A stretch of DNA of 20,784 bases from Nanobdellota archaeon (GTDB lineage: Archaea; Nanobdellota; Nanobdellia; Woesearchaeales; JAUYGA01), in assembly GCA_030690755.1 (NCBI GenBank), contig JAUYGA010000115.1:1-20784 (forward strand). Direction: 5' to 3'. The notes below the pieces were generated by a model. The model ran no database searches and was not told the origin of the DNA. It saw only the letters and a list, made by a program, of their open reading frames with translations. The position numbers were made by a program, and so were the translations under genes. Shown here piece by piece: positions 1 to 6,154 of this stretch (the first letter of the stretch is position 1; every line of letters starts with the position of its first letter).

Positions 1-72
1 TTTTATCCCTTGCATACGCAAGTGTTCCTGAACATCTCGATTTATTGACCTACCATCTTTTTTAGTTTTCAT
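1..72 (-). CDS. Partial ORF at window edge, possibly IS630-type transposase N-terminus
   Basis: A reading frame starts with ATG at 72 on the minus strand and stays open for all 24 codons to the window edge; the peptide begins MKTKKDGRSINRDVQEHLRM. The DGRS-start followed by a charged helix recalls the N-terminal helix-turn-helix region of IS630-type transposases, but 24 residues cannot prove it. A TATA-like stretch (minus-strand TTTTTATACTTG, about 97-108) sits at leaderless distance. Arg codons include AGG, CGA and CGT, unlike the AGA-rich neighbours, which fits a mobile gene. It could equally be an unrelated small protein. Confidence 0.4.
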   Translation of the reverse strand, partial: MKTKKDGRSINRDVQEHLRMQGIK

Positions 73-136
73 AACAAAAACAGAACAGAACAAGTATAAA
101 AATCTTTCTAAATTTTGTACTAATTAACGCAAATAT

Positions 137-793
137 CTATATCTCGAATTTTCCTTTTTGATTAACTATTATATTAGATCCATTGTCCATGTCATATAAA
201 GAACAGAAATAACTAAGAACAGATAAATGAACAAGCTGCCTCTTGAAAAAAGGGGTAAACGAAACATCATTTTTTGAATACAATTCGAAGAGAGACTTAC
301 CTTTAACTTCTTTCTCTACTACAGAGGATTCTGAAAACTTCAAATCATACCTTGTTCCTTCTGCAAGATGCGATAGATATCCTAAAAAGATTCTATTAAG
401 ATTTGATTGCTTAACATAAATTGACTCTATCCTTCTATTTTTACCGCTAATTTCATAAGTTACTTTTATGGGAAGGGTTGTTCCTTCAATCATGAACTCT
501 CTTGAAAGCACTGTTAAACGTTCATTTTTATCAACATTTAGAAATGTTCTTCCTAGCTTTTCACATGAATGGATTGCATCTGCAAGATCCCTAGAATTTT
601 CATTATGAACTAAAAACGATTTATCCTTTATACTTAACCCATCAGGAATCGGTCTTGCATTTTTCCCTTTTACATTATCATAGGAAGAAAAACCAAAGCC
701 CTCTGAATAGAACAGACAATTGTCTTTAAAACCATCACATATGCTTTTTGTAATTTTACTTAGATTTGCATAAAAATCAGTTGATTTTTCCAT
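137..793 (-). CDS. Hypothetical protein, 218 aa
   Basis: An intact ORF with no family I recognise. It is soluble-looking, with no signal peptide or membrane segment; Phe/Tyr and Ser are frequent (for example FYSEGFGFSSYDN near residues 28-40) and Lys/Glu-rich stretches alternate with short hydrophobic strands, suggesting an alpha/beta fold. The start at 793 is supported by a TATA-like box (plus-strand ctttataaa, 818-826) centred about 29 nt upstream, as expected for a leaderless transcript. It is divergent from the PfkB kinase and lies next to a possible transposase fragment, so it may be accessory. Function unknown. Confidence 0.7.
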   Translation of the reverse strand: MEKSTDFYANLSKITKSICDGFKDNCLFYSEGFGFSSYDNVKGKNARPIPDGLSIKDKSFLVHNENSRDLADAIHSCEKLGRTFLNVDKNERLTVLSREFMIEGTTLPIKVTYEISGKNRRIESIYVKQSNLNRIFLGYLSHLAEGTRYDLKFSESSVVEKEVKGKSLFELYSKNDVSFTPFFKRQLVHLSVLSYFCSLYDMDNGSNIIVNQKGKFEI

Positions 794-817
794 AATACCA
801 TAAACCCATTAATTAGG

Positions 818-914
818 CTTTATAAATGTTTCGTTTGATACTACTATAAAGAAATAACAAAATCATGTAAATAAACCTTAGACAAACTTCTTATTAAGAA
901 AAGTTTAAATAAAA
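818..914. promoter_or_regulatory. Divergent promoters for the 137-793 gene and the PfkB kinase
   Basis: Between the two divergent genes are two TATA-like boxes: ctttataaa at 818-826, serving the minus-strand gene, and AGTTTAAATAAAAAG at about 902-914, serving the kinase. Each is 26-30 nt from its start codon, so both messages are probably leaderless. No ribosome binding site is seen at either start. Confidence 0.5.
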
Positions 915-934
915 AGCCAATCAGAATTAGAAAA

Positions 935-1831
935 ATGGACACAATAATAATCGGCTCAATGGGCCTTGATGACATAAAGACGCCTTTTGGCGACGTCAAA
1001 GGAGTTGTCGGCGGAAGCGCAACATATGCATCATTAGCAGCATCACTCTTTTCTAAACCTGGAATTGTCGCAATCATAGGAGAGGACTTTCCAAAAGAGC
1101 AAATTGCCTTACTTGAAAAAAAAGGAATTGACATACAAGGTCTGGAAAGAAAAGGCAAAACATTCAGATGGCAAGGCATGTATGAATTTGACATGAATGA
1201 AGCTAAGACATTGAAAACAGAACTTAATTCTCTTATGGATTTCAAGCCAAAACTTCCAAAAGAATACAAGAAAGCAAAATATGTTTTTTTGGGAAACATT
1301 GACCCAGAACTGCAGCTGGAAGTAATAAAACAGTTAGAAAAACCTGAAGTGATAATCCTTGATACAATGAACTTCTGGATATCAAGCAAAAAAGAGAAAC
1401 TGCTTGAAGTCATAGGCAAAATTGACCTTCTGTTAATTAATGATGGAGAGGCAAGACAGCTGTTTGAGACAACAAACCTTGTAAAAGCTGCAAAAAAAGC
1501 CCTTTCAATAGGCCCAAAAGCAGTCATAATCAAAAAAGGAGAACATGGAGCATTGCTATTTACCAAAGATCATCACTTTAATGCGCCTGGTTATCCTTTA
1601 GAAGATGTCAAAGATCCAACAGGGTGCGGAGATTCATTTGGCGGAACGCTAATCGGTTATTTATCAAAAACAAAAGACTTTGACCAAAAGAACATCAGAA
1701 AAGGAATAGTTTATGCAGGCTGTGTTGCATCTTTTAATGCAGAAGATTTCAGCATCGGAAAATTAAAAACTCTAACTATGCAAGATGTTGAAAAAAGATA
1801 TGATAAGATGAAAGAGATACGGGAATTCTGA
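935..1831 (+). CDS. PfkB/ribokinase-family carbohydrate or nucleoside kinase
   Basis: This 298-aa protein has the two PfkB-family signatures: an N-terminal Gly-rich substrate-binding segment (GGSATYASLAAS near residues 26-38) and the C-terminal ATP/anion-hole motif DPTGCGDSFGG near residues 230-240, whose second Asp is the catalytic base in the family. Length matches the usual 290-320 aa. The family phosphorylates sugars, adenosine/cytidine or fructose-6-phosphate with ATP; the substrate cannot be assigned here. It is a cytosolic, single-gene unit with a leaderless-type start: a TATA-like box lies about 27 nt before ATG 935 and there is no Shine-Dalgarno sequence. Confidence 0.9.
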   Translation: MDTIIIGSMGLDDIKTPFGDVKGVVGGSATYASLAASLFSKPGIVAIIGEDFPKEQIALLEKKGIDIQGLERKGKTFRWQGMYEFDMNEAKTLKTELNSLMDFKPKLPKEYKKAKYVFLGNIDPELQLEVIKQLEKPEVIILDTMNFWISSKKEKLLEVIGKIDLLLINDGEARQLFETTNLVKAAKKALSIGPKAVIIKKGEHGALLFTKDHHFNAPGYPLEDVKDPTGCGDSFGGTLIGYLSKTKDFDQKNIRKGIVYAGCVASFNAEDFSIGKLKTLTMQDVEKRYDKMKEIREF

Positions 1832-1854
1832 TTTTCAGGCAATCATTCAATATC

Positions 1855-1967
1855 GTTGTACAATACAACAAAAATCGAATTTTTATTGCCCAACGTTGTA
1901 CAATACAACGCAGGTGTACAGTACAACCGAAAAGCTTAAATAAATGACATCAGTTATATAATACAAC
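1855..1967. promoter_or_regulatory. Four-copy palindromic operator array around the HEPN/MNT promoter
   Basis: Four copies of the dyad GTTGTA-N3-TACAAC occur: 1855-1869 and 1895-1909 (perfect), 1913-1927 (left arm GGTGTA) and 1953-1967 (left arm GTTATA). Their centres are 40, 18 and 40 bp apart. The third copy abuts a BRE/TATA-like segment (about 1928-1944, CTTAAATAAA) and the fourth ends at the ATG at 1968, where a leaderless transcript would start. The layout suggests a repressor that occludes both the promoter and the start site, most simply the downstream MNT/HEPN complex itself (inference). Confidence 0.75.
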
Positions 1968-2306
1968 ATGAATGAAAAAGAAAAAGTGTTAATAGAAAAT
2001 TTTAAAGAATACTACGAAGAAGGCGACAGCGCGTTTGGAAAAGCCAGGTTCAATACTGCCACAATTTTATTTTTCAAAGCAGTCGCAACCCTATGCGATC
2101 TCTACTTATTAAGAAAAGAAGGAAACATCCCCTCATCTCATTCAACAAGATTCAGAATTCTAGAAGAAAAGTATCATGAAATCTACAAAATAATGGATCG
2201 TGATTTTCCATTTTATCAAGATAGTTACACGCAAAAATTGGATAAAGAAACTGCAGAGCTGGTGAAAAAAGATGCTGGAAGAATTAAAAAGATGCTTAAC
2301 CTCTAA
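1968..2306 (+). CDS. HEPN-like domain protein (first HEPN/MNT module)
   Basis: A 112-aa, largely helical protein with the pattern of archaeal HEPN-type proteins: an N-terminal helix pair (FKEYYEEGDSAFGKARFNTA, then FFKAVATLCDLYLL), a loop with HSTRFR at residues 58-63, and a Y83-Q-D-S-Y87 segment in the last helices. The canonical RNase motif Rx4-6H of toxic HEPN proteins is not evident, so catalysis is uncertain. The gene reads directly into an MNT nucleotidyltransferase (35-nt overlap), the hallmark pairing of HEPN/MNT toxin-antitoxin or AMPylation modules. The start is fixed by a TATA-like box about 28 nt upstream and by an operator copy ending just before the ATG. Confidence 0.65.
   Translation: MNEKEKVLIENFKEYYEEGDSAFGKARFNTATILFFKAVATLCDLYLLRKEGNIPSSHSTRFRILEEKYHEIYKIMDRDFPFYQDSYTQKLDKETAELVKKDAGRIKKMLNL
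2261..2265 (+). promoter_or_regulatory. Ribosome binding site of the MNT gene, inside the HEPN gene
   Basis: GGTGA lies 6 nt before the ATG at 2272, within the 3' end of the HEPN coding region. It matches the archaeal anti-Shine-Dalgarno sequence and supports starting the nucleotidyltransferase here, giving a 35-nt overlap and translational coupling of the pair. Confidence 0.65.
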
Positions 2307-2832
2307 TCTGAAAAAAAAGAACATATTTGATATCGTGCTCTATGGCTCATCTGTTAAAGGGATATCAGTGCCAAGAGATATCGATATTCTTGTCATATTC
2401 AACTACGGCAACCTTGAAGAAAGACTCAATGAACTTCAGCAGATAAAATTTAAATTAAAAAAAGTCTCTGAAAAAATCGATGCAAAACAAATATTATTGC
2501 AGGAGCTGTTTACAAGCAATTTTCTTGCGCGCACAGGCATAATTTTAGAGGGAGTAAGTTTATCAAAAGAAAAAAAATTATCTGAAATAATGGGGTTCAA
2601 ATCATATGCCCTCTTTAATTATTCGATAAAAAAATTAAACCATACCCAAAAAATAAAATTTAATTATGTTTTAGCAGGCAGAAATCAGCAAGGAATAATA
2701 GAAAAATTAAATGGCACCAGAATCGTCAACGGCGCTGTTGAAATACCAATTGAAAACTCTCTAGAATTCGAAGATGTCTTAAAAATGCACCATGTTGAGT
2801 ATAATAAAGAAACTATTTTGAAAAGCATGTGA
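2272..2832 (+). CDS. Minimal nucleotidyltransferase (MNT), partner of the HEPN protein
   Basis: This 186-aa protein has the polymerase-beta-type nucleotidyltransferase motif: G25-S26-S27-V-K-G then R35-D36-I-D38, the helix-turn plus DxD that binds the metal and nucleotide. After the roughly 90-residue NTase core comes a C-terminal region of about 80 residues (from FNYSIKKLNHTQ to the end) of a type also attached to other archaeal NTases; its role is not known to me. In HEPN/MNT systems the MNT partner neutralises the HEPN protein, in characterised cases by AMPylating it. The preceding HEPN gene overlaps by 35 nt and the CobA-like gene follows after 6 nt, so all three are probably co-transcribed under the 1855-1967 operators. 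Confidence 0.8.
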   Translation: MLEELKRCLTSNLKKKNIFDIVLYGSSVKGISVPRDIDILVIFNYGNLEERLNELQQIKFKLKKVSEKIDAKQILLQELFTSNFLARTGIILEGVSLSKEKKLSEIMGFKSYALFNYSIKKLNHTQKIKFNYVLAGRNQQGIIEKLNGTRIVNGAVEIPIENSLEFEDVLKMHHVEYNKETILKSM

Positions 2833-2838
2833 TAAAAA

Positions 2839-3357
2839 ATGCACAATAAAGGAAATATCTACCTCTGGACAGGTAATGGTTGGGGTAAAACTACTTCTGC
2901 ATTAGGCGTTGCTTTACGCGCTCTAGGCCATGGAAAAAAAGTCTCAATAATCCAGTTCATGAAAGGCCGCGGAAATAAGATCGGCGAATACAGAATAAGA
3001 ACAAAAATTCCAGGATACAAAATAAAACAATTCGGAAGATATGAATGGGTCAACATAAAAAAACCTTCAGAAAAAGACAGAGAATTAGCAAATAAAGCAC
3101 TTGAATATGCAAAGGCAGAAGCAAAGAAAAAACCATTTCTTTTGGTACTTGATGAAATCAATCTCGCGGTTGCAATAGGGCTGCTGAAAGAAAAAGACTT
3201 CATAAGCTTTCTTGATGAAATAGATCCAAAAGTCCATGTTTATCTCACAGGCAGACATGCAACAGCTGGCCTGAAAAAAAGAGCAAATTATGTAAACGAA
3301 ATTGTCATGAAGAAAGGGCCTAAAAAATTGATTGGAGAGAAAGGAATTGATTACTAA
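2839..3357 (+). CDS. CobA/CobO/BtuR-type cob(I)alamin adenosyltransferase homologue
   Basis: A 172-aa P-loop protein of the CobA (CobO/BtuR) family: Walker A TGNGWGKTT at residues 11-19, Walker-B-like LLVLDEIN at 101-108, the TGRHA motif at 137-141, and the usual C-terminal GIDY ending. The family adenosylates cob(I)alamin or corrinoid precursors with ATP. Two oddities: the normally basic P-loop residue (GKGKTT) is Trp15, and the HPY-containing segment common near the C-terminus is replaced by KKGPKK. No other cobalamin gene is present. It sits 6 nt after the MNT gene with only a weak GTGAT ribosome site. Corrinoid salvage is the default reading; a different ATP-dependent role is possible. 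Confidence 0.8.
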   Translation: MHNKGNIYLWTGNGWGKTTSALGVALRALGHGKKVSIIQFMKGRGNKIGEYRIRTKIPGYKIKQFGRYEWVNIKKPSEKDRELANKALEYAKAEAKKKPFLLVLDEINLAVAIGLLKEKDFISFLDEIDPKVHVYLTGRHATAGLKKRANYVNEIVMKKGPKKLIGEKGIDY

Positions 3358-3459
3358 AACAAGTCTGTCAGCTTAGCAGAAAATCTCAACTAGGTTGCGA
3401 AGATAGAAGGAGTTTTGCGAATTGATACCCTTTATATTCCAGATTGAGCAATTCTGAGC

Positions 3460-3501
3460 GAAAGTTTTATAAATAAGTCTGACTTAGTCTAACTAAGGTG
3501 A
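3460..3501 (+). promoter_or_regulatory. Promoter, operator and RBS of the DUF2683/RelE-like pair
   Basis: A TATA-like box (GTTTTATAAATAAG, about 3464-3477) is followed by two tandem 10-bp units, AGTCTGACTT (3476-3485) and AGTCTAACTA (3486-3495). Within them lies a perfect dyad CTTAGT-CTA-ACTAAG (3483-3497). The dyad runs into the ribosome binding site GGTGA (3497-3501) 6 nt before ATG 3508. This is the usual layout for self-repression by a type II toxin-antitoxin complex. The rest of the 3358-3507 gap shows no gene. Confidence 0.6.
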
Positions 3502-3507
3502 TACAAT

Positions 3508-3741
3508 ATGGTACAAGCGCTTGTGGAGATAAACGACGACACAAACAGAGTTTTAAATGTTGTCAAGGCAAAATATGATTTACGAGACAAAGGCAAGGCA
3601 ATAGAGTTTGTGGTTCATAAATATATCGAAGTGGAAAACGAACCAGAGCTTAGGCCTGAATTTGTCGAGAATATAAAGAAGATTGAGAAGCAGAAAAGCA
3701 TAAGAGTAGATGATTTTGCCAAGAGATATGGGTTGAAATAG
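3508..3741 (+). CDS. DUF2683-like putative antitoxin
   Basis: A 77-aa protein beginning with a short beta-strand (QALVEINDDTNRVLNVVK) and an amphipathic helix pair (KAIEFVVHKYIE), followed by a charged tail. This matches the small archaeal DUF2683/ribbon-helix-helix-like proteins encoded before RelE-type toxins: the strand would pair in a DNA-binding dimer and the tail would cover the toxin. Only 1 nt separates its stop from the next start, and a dyad overlaps its ribosome binding site, supporting a self-regulated toxin-antitoxin operon. The assignment rests on sequence pattern and context. Confidence 0.7.
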   Translation: MVQALVEINDDTNRVLNVVKAKYDLRDKGKAIEFVVHKYIEVENEPELRPEFVENIKKIEKQKSIRVDDFAKRYGLK

Positions 3742-3742
3742 A

Positions 3743-4030
3743 ATGTATTTTCTTGATATAAAACCTGAAGCAGACCAAATATTCAAAAAGCTGTCTAAGA
3801 GGAACCCAAAACAGCTGGTTATGATTTACAGAAAACTAGAAGAAATCAGAGCAAATCCTCAACACAAATACAAATTTTTAAGAAAACCATTGCAACTTTT
3901 CAACCGCGTTCATATTGATACTCATTTTGTCCTAATATTTAAAATCAATCATGAAAAAACTACGGTTGATGTATATTACTTCGACCATCACGACAGAGTT
4001 TATCTTTGGCGGCCAAAGAATTCAGAGTGA
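3743..4030 (+). CDS. RelE/ParE-superfamily toxin-like protein
   Basis: A 95-aa protein with the RelE fold pattern: an N-terminal strand and helix (YFLDIKPEADQIFKKLSKRN), a second helix (LVMIYRKLEEIRANP), a basic strand region (YKFLRKPLQLFNRVHIDTHF) and the last strands (VLIFKINHE, TVDVYYFDHHDRVY). The basic and aromatic residues Lys, Arg, His82/His83 and Tyr87 are plausible catalytic or RNA-contacting residues, as in RelE-type ribosome-dependent mRNA interferases. It follows the putative antitoxin by 1 nt and is convergent with the methyltransferase gene. Stable maintenance or stress response is inferred, not shown. Confidence 0.75.
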   Translation: MYFLDIKPEADQIFKKLSKRNPKQLVMIYRKLEEIRANPQHKYKFLRKPLQLFNRVHIDTHFVLIFKINHEKTTVDVYYFDHHDRVYLWRPKNSE

Positions 4031-4060
4031 TTCCAAAGAACCTTGAAATAATTTGCAGGC

Positions 4061-4076
4061 ATAAAAAATAGAACAC
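4061..4076 (-). terminator. T-run terminator for the methyltransferase gene
   Basis: Just downstream of the minus-strand stop at 4082 the transcript would read TGTTCTATTTTTTATG, with a run of six T. Archaeal termination commonly occurs at such runs. There is no strong hairpin. Confidence 0.4.
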
Positions 4077-4081
4077 TTCTT

Positions 4082-5221
4082 TTAAGATTCTTTCAAAACC
4101 AGTTCAACAACAGCTTCCATGTGATTTGTCTGCGGAAACATATCAAACAAAGCCGCGCTCTTTAAATCATATTCCTTGAATTTTAGGATATCTTTTGCAA
4201 GCTGTTCTGGATTGCAGGAGATATAAACTATAATCTCGGGTTTTAATTTTTTCAATTGTTCGATTGTTCTTTCATCCATGCCGCTTCTGGGCGGATCAGT
4301 TATTACAAAAAGTTGCTGCGGTTTTTGTGGTAGCTGCAATTTTTTCAAATGCTTTGCATCAAGTAAAATTGCCTTTGCATTCCCAACATTGTTCTCTTTT
4401 ATGTTCAGGTTTGCAGCATCAATGCATTGAGGAATGCTTTCGACTATTGAAACTTGGCTAAACAAATCAGCATTCATTATCCCGAAAGTTCCCACACCGC
4501 CGTACAAATCAAGAAGATGAGCTTCCTTAGTACTGTATTTTCTAAGAATTTCATTGCAATACTTATGCATCATCTCTGCAACAGCAGTATTGTTTTGGAA
4601 AAAACCTCGAGCTGAGTAATTGAATTTATTGCCAATAGCATCATCAATAAGATATTCCTCAGCTATCATCTCTGATCCCTTGACAACAACCGATTCACCT
4701 TGCGTTGAATCATTAGATTCTGGCGAGATAAAAGTGATGAGAACGTTGTTTGCAGACGTGACTTTTGAAAATTCCTTGATTCTCTCAACAGCCTCGCCTA
4801 AAGATGAGGATTCTTCATTAAGAACAAAGTTTATTGCGGAATCTTTTCTTGGAGCTCTTAAGACAGCAAAATAAAAAGTGCCAGTATGCTTCACAATATC
4901 AAAATAATCAACATCCTTGAAAAACGCAGCAATCTCATTCATCAGACTGTTTAACTTTTCATTCGAGATGACGCATTTTTCTAAAGAAACTATTTTTTTC
5001 CAATCGCCTTTCATTCTTAATCCTAAACCTTGTTTGCAGAAAACAAAATCCATCCTGTTTCTATAATTATAAGGATTGCTGTTAAAAACAAGCAAAGATT
5101 CTTCAGAAAAACCAAGCAGTTTAGCTAAACGTTTCTTCTTATTGCTCAACTGAACTTCATAATCTATGTGCTGCAAAGAACAGCCGCCGCATTTCCCATA
5201 ATAGTTGCATAGAGGTTCCAT
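4082..5221 (-). CDS. RumA/TrmA-family SAM-dependent uracil-C5 RNA methyltransferase
   Basis: A 379-aa enzyme making 5-methyluridine in RNA. Visible motifs: the [4Fe-4S] ligands C5, C11 and C14 (CNYYGKCGGCSLQH) with C83; the RNA/SAM contact GFFQ near 207-209; the SAM motif LDLYGGVGTFG (227-237); DPPRSGMD (309-316); the nucleophile in SCN (C336); and the general base in NHMEA (E369). There is no N-terminal TRAM domain, as in the Pyrococcus enzymes of this family. In archaea the family includes tRNA m5U54 and 23S rRNA m5U enzymes, and I cannot tell which this is. A TATA-like TTCTTAAATAAAG (about 5243-5255) precedes ATG 5221 at leaderless distance. Confidence 0.92.
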   Translation of the reverse strand: MEPLCNYYGKCGGCSLQHIDYEVQLSNKKKRLAKLLGFSEESLLVFNSNPYNYRNRMDFVFCKQGLGLRMKGDWKKIVSLEKCVISNEKLNSLMNEIAAFFKDVDYFDIVKHTGTFYFAVLRAPRKDSAINFVLNEESSSLGEAVERIKEFSKVTSANNVLITFISPESNDSTQGESVVVKGSEMIAEEYLIDDAIGNKFNYSARGFFQNNTAVAEMMHKYCNEILRKYSTKEAHLLDLYGGVGTFGIMNADLFSQVSIVESIPQCIDAANLNIKENNVGNAKAILLDAKHLKKLQLPQKPQQLFVITDPPRSGMDERTIEQLKKLKPEIIVYISCNPEQLAKDILKFKEYDLKSAALFDMFPQTNHMEAVVELVLKES

Positions 5222-5266
5222 TAATGCGAATATTCCTACTTTATTTAAGAATTTTAAGGTTAAAAA

Positions 5267-5475
5267 GAGTTTGTCGCATAATTAAAGGTCACCATCAAAA
5301 TGCGTAGACCCATCAAAATAAAATAGCAAAGCTGACATTGGGTTGTCCCTTACGGGGATGTCAGCTCATGTATGAAAACAGAGAGGCCGGAGCCGATGGT
5401 GACCCGAACGAACATTGACTTGTCGAGTGAAACGAGACTCGCTAGCCACGTGAGTGAGAATTTTGCGACAAACTC
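5267..5475. ncRNA. Candidate structured RNA or foldback element, about 209 nt
   Basis: The gap between the methyltransferase and dolichol-kinase-like genes holds no ORF but much self-complementarity. P1: 5267-5278 pairs perfectly with 5464-5475 (GAGTTTGTCGCA), extending 4 bp more after a T/T mismatch (5280-5283 with 5459-5462). P2: 5287-5296 with 5395-5404 (GGTCACCATC), 10 bp perfect. P3: 5331-5338 with 5358-5365 (GCTGACAT). P3b: GGC-CGGA-GCC at 5385-5394. P4 (5424-5428/5437-5441) and P5 (5438-5443/5453-5458) compete. The P5 G-U pair weakly favours the plus strand. G+C is visibly higher than in flanking DNA. No known family is recognised. A transposon-like foldback with 12-17 bp terminal repeats is the alternative. 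Confidence 0.6.
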
Positions 5476-5500
5476 GATTGAAAAGCACTTTAGAAATTCT

Positions 5501-6154
5501 CTAGAGGCTTCTCAAAATAAGGATTACAGCTCCTGCAACTAGAGGTATAACAACATTGTCATCAAGCTTGCGGTCTTCAACTTTTATCTCCAAGGCCTCT
5601 ACAATCATTGCAATTATGCAGGCTGCAAGGCCTTCAAAAATTGTGACAGAAAATCCTGGCAAAAAGAAATAAAGAACTAAGAATCCTAAAAAACTAAGAG
5701 CAATTCCTGCAACTGTTCCTTCAAGCAGCTTAACATTGCTCCATGGTGCTCTTGTTTTTCCATAACTTTTTCCAATAAAAGTAGAAATCGAATCACCTAG
5801 AGCAAGAACAATTATTGCAACATATGCAACATCTTTTGGAAATAAAACCAATGCAAGAAAACATCCCAGAACATAAAAAAAAGAGCCTCTGGCAGGCGTC
5901 TCCTTGAGATTCTCTTTTCTTTCAAAATGCTTGACAAACCACCAGATAATCGGAACTTTCAATTTCTTATTGACAAGATAAATAGCATAACCCAAAACAA
6001 GAATTGCTGCAAGAACCCATTTATTAAGAACATTAAAAATCAGAAACAGCAAAATAGATATTCCTGTAAGTGCATGAAAACCTTGCCGTCTCAACTCAAA
6101 ATAATCTATCTTTTGCTTTTTCGCTAATTTAGCCACATATATAACCTCATTCAT
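5501..6154 (-). CDS. Dolichol kinase / CTP-dependent polyprenol kinase-like membrane protein
   Basis: A 217-aa polytopic membrane protein of the SEC59/VTE5/DGK1-like family, which uses CTP to phosphorylate dolichol, phytol or diacylglycerol. Family marks are the Arg-rich start of the core (ELRRQGFHALTG, 20-31), ALGDSISTFIGKSYG (118-132), KLLEGT (142-147) and the late D188-D189-N190-VVIPL segment. About six to seven hydrophobic segments are visible. In archaea the likely role is priming a lipid carrier for glycosylation or salvaging isoprenoids (inference). The start at 6154 overlaps the end of the CCA enzyme gene by 8 nt, so the two form an operon; the RNA-like element lies immediately downstream. 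Confidence 0.85.
   Translation of the reverse strand: MNEVIYVAKLAKKQKIDYFELRRQGFHALTGISILLFLIFNVLNKWVLAAILVLGYAIYLVNKKLKVPIIWWFVKHFERKENLKETPARGSFFYVLGCFLALVLFPKDVAYVAIIVLALGDSISTFIGKSYGKTRAPWSNVKLLEGTVAGIALSFLGFLVLYFFLPGFSVTIFEGLAACIIAMIVEALEIKVEDRKLDDNVVIPLVAGAVILILRSL

Noticed and set aside
844..1566. 240-aa minus-strand ORF opposite the PfkB kinase
   Set aside because: It is the antisense of a clear kinase gene with conserved motifs; the translation is Ser/Phe/Leu-rich without recognisable domains.
1855..1967. CRISPR-like repeat array
   Set aside because: The 15-bp units are palindromes with 3-nt centres and uneven spacing (25, 3 and 25 nt between copies), ending at a start codon. This is an operator layout, with no leader or cas genes.
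5267..5475. RNase P RNA, SRP RNA, 5S rRNA or tRNA identity for the structured element
   Set aside because: No GAAAGUCC-type or ACAGAA-type RNase P core, no SRP helix-8 motif, no 5S or tRNA landmarks, and the helix order does not match RNase P (54 nt separate P2' from P1').
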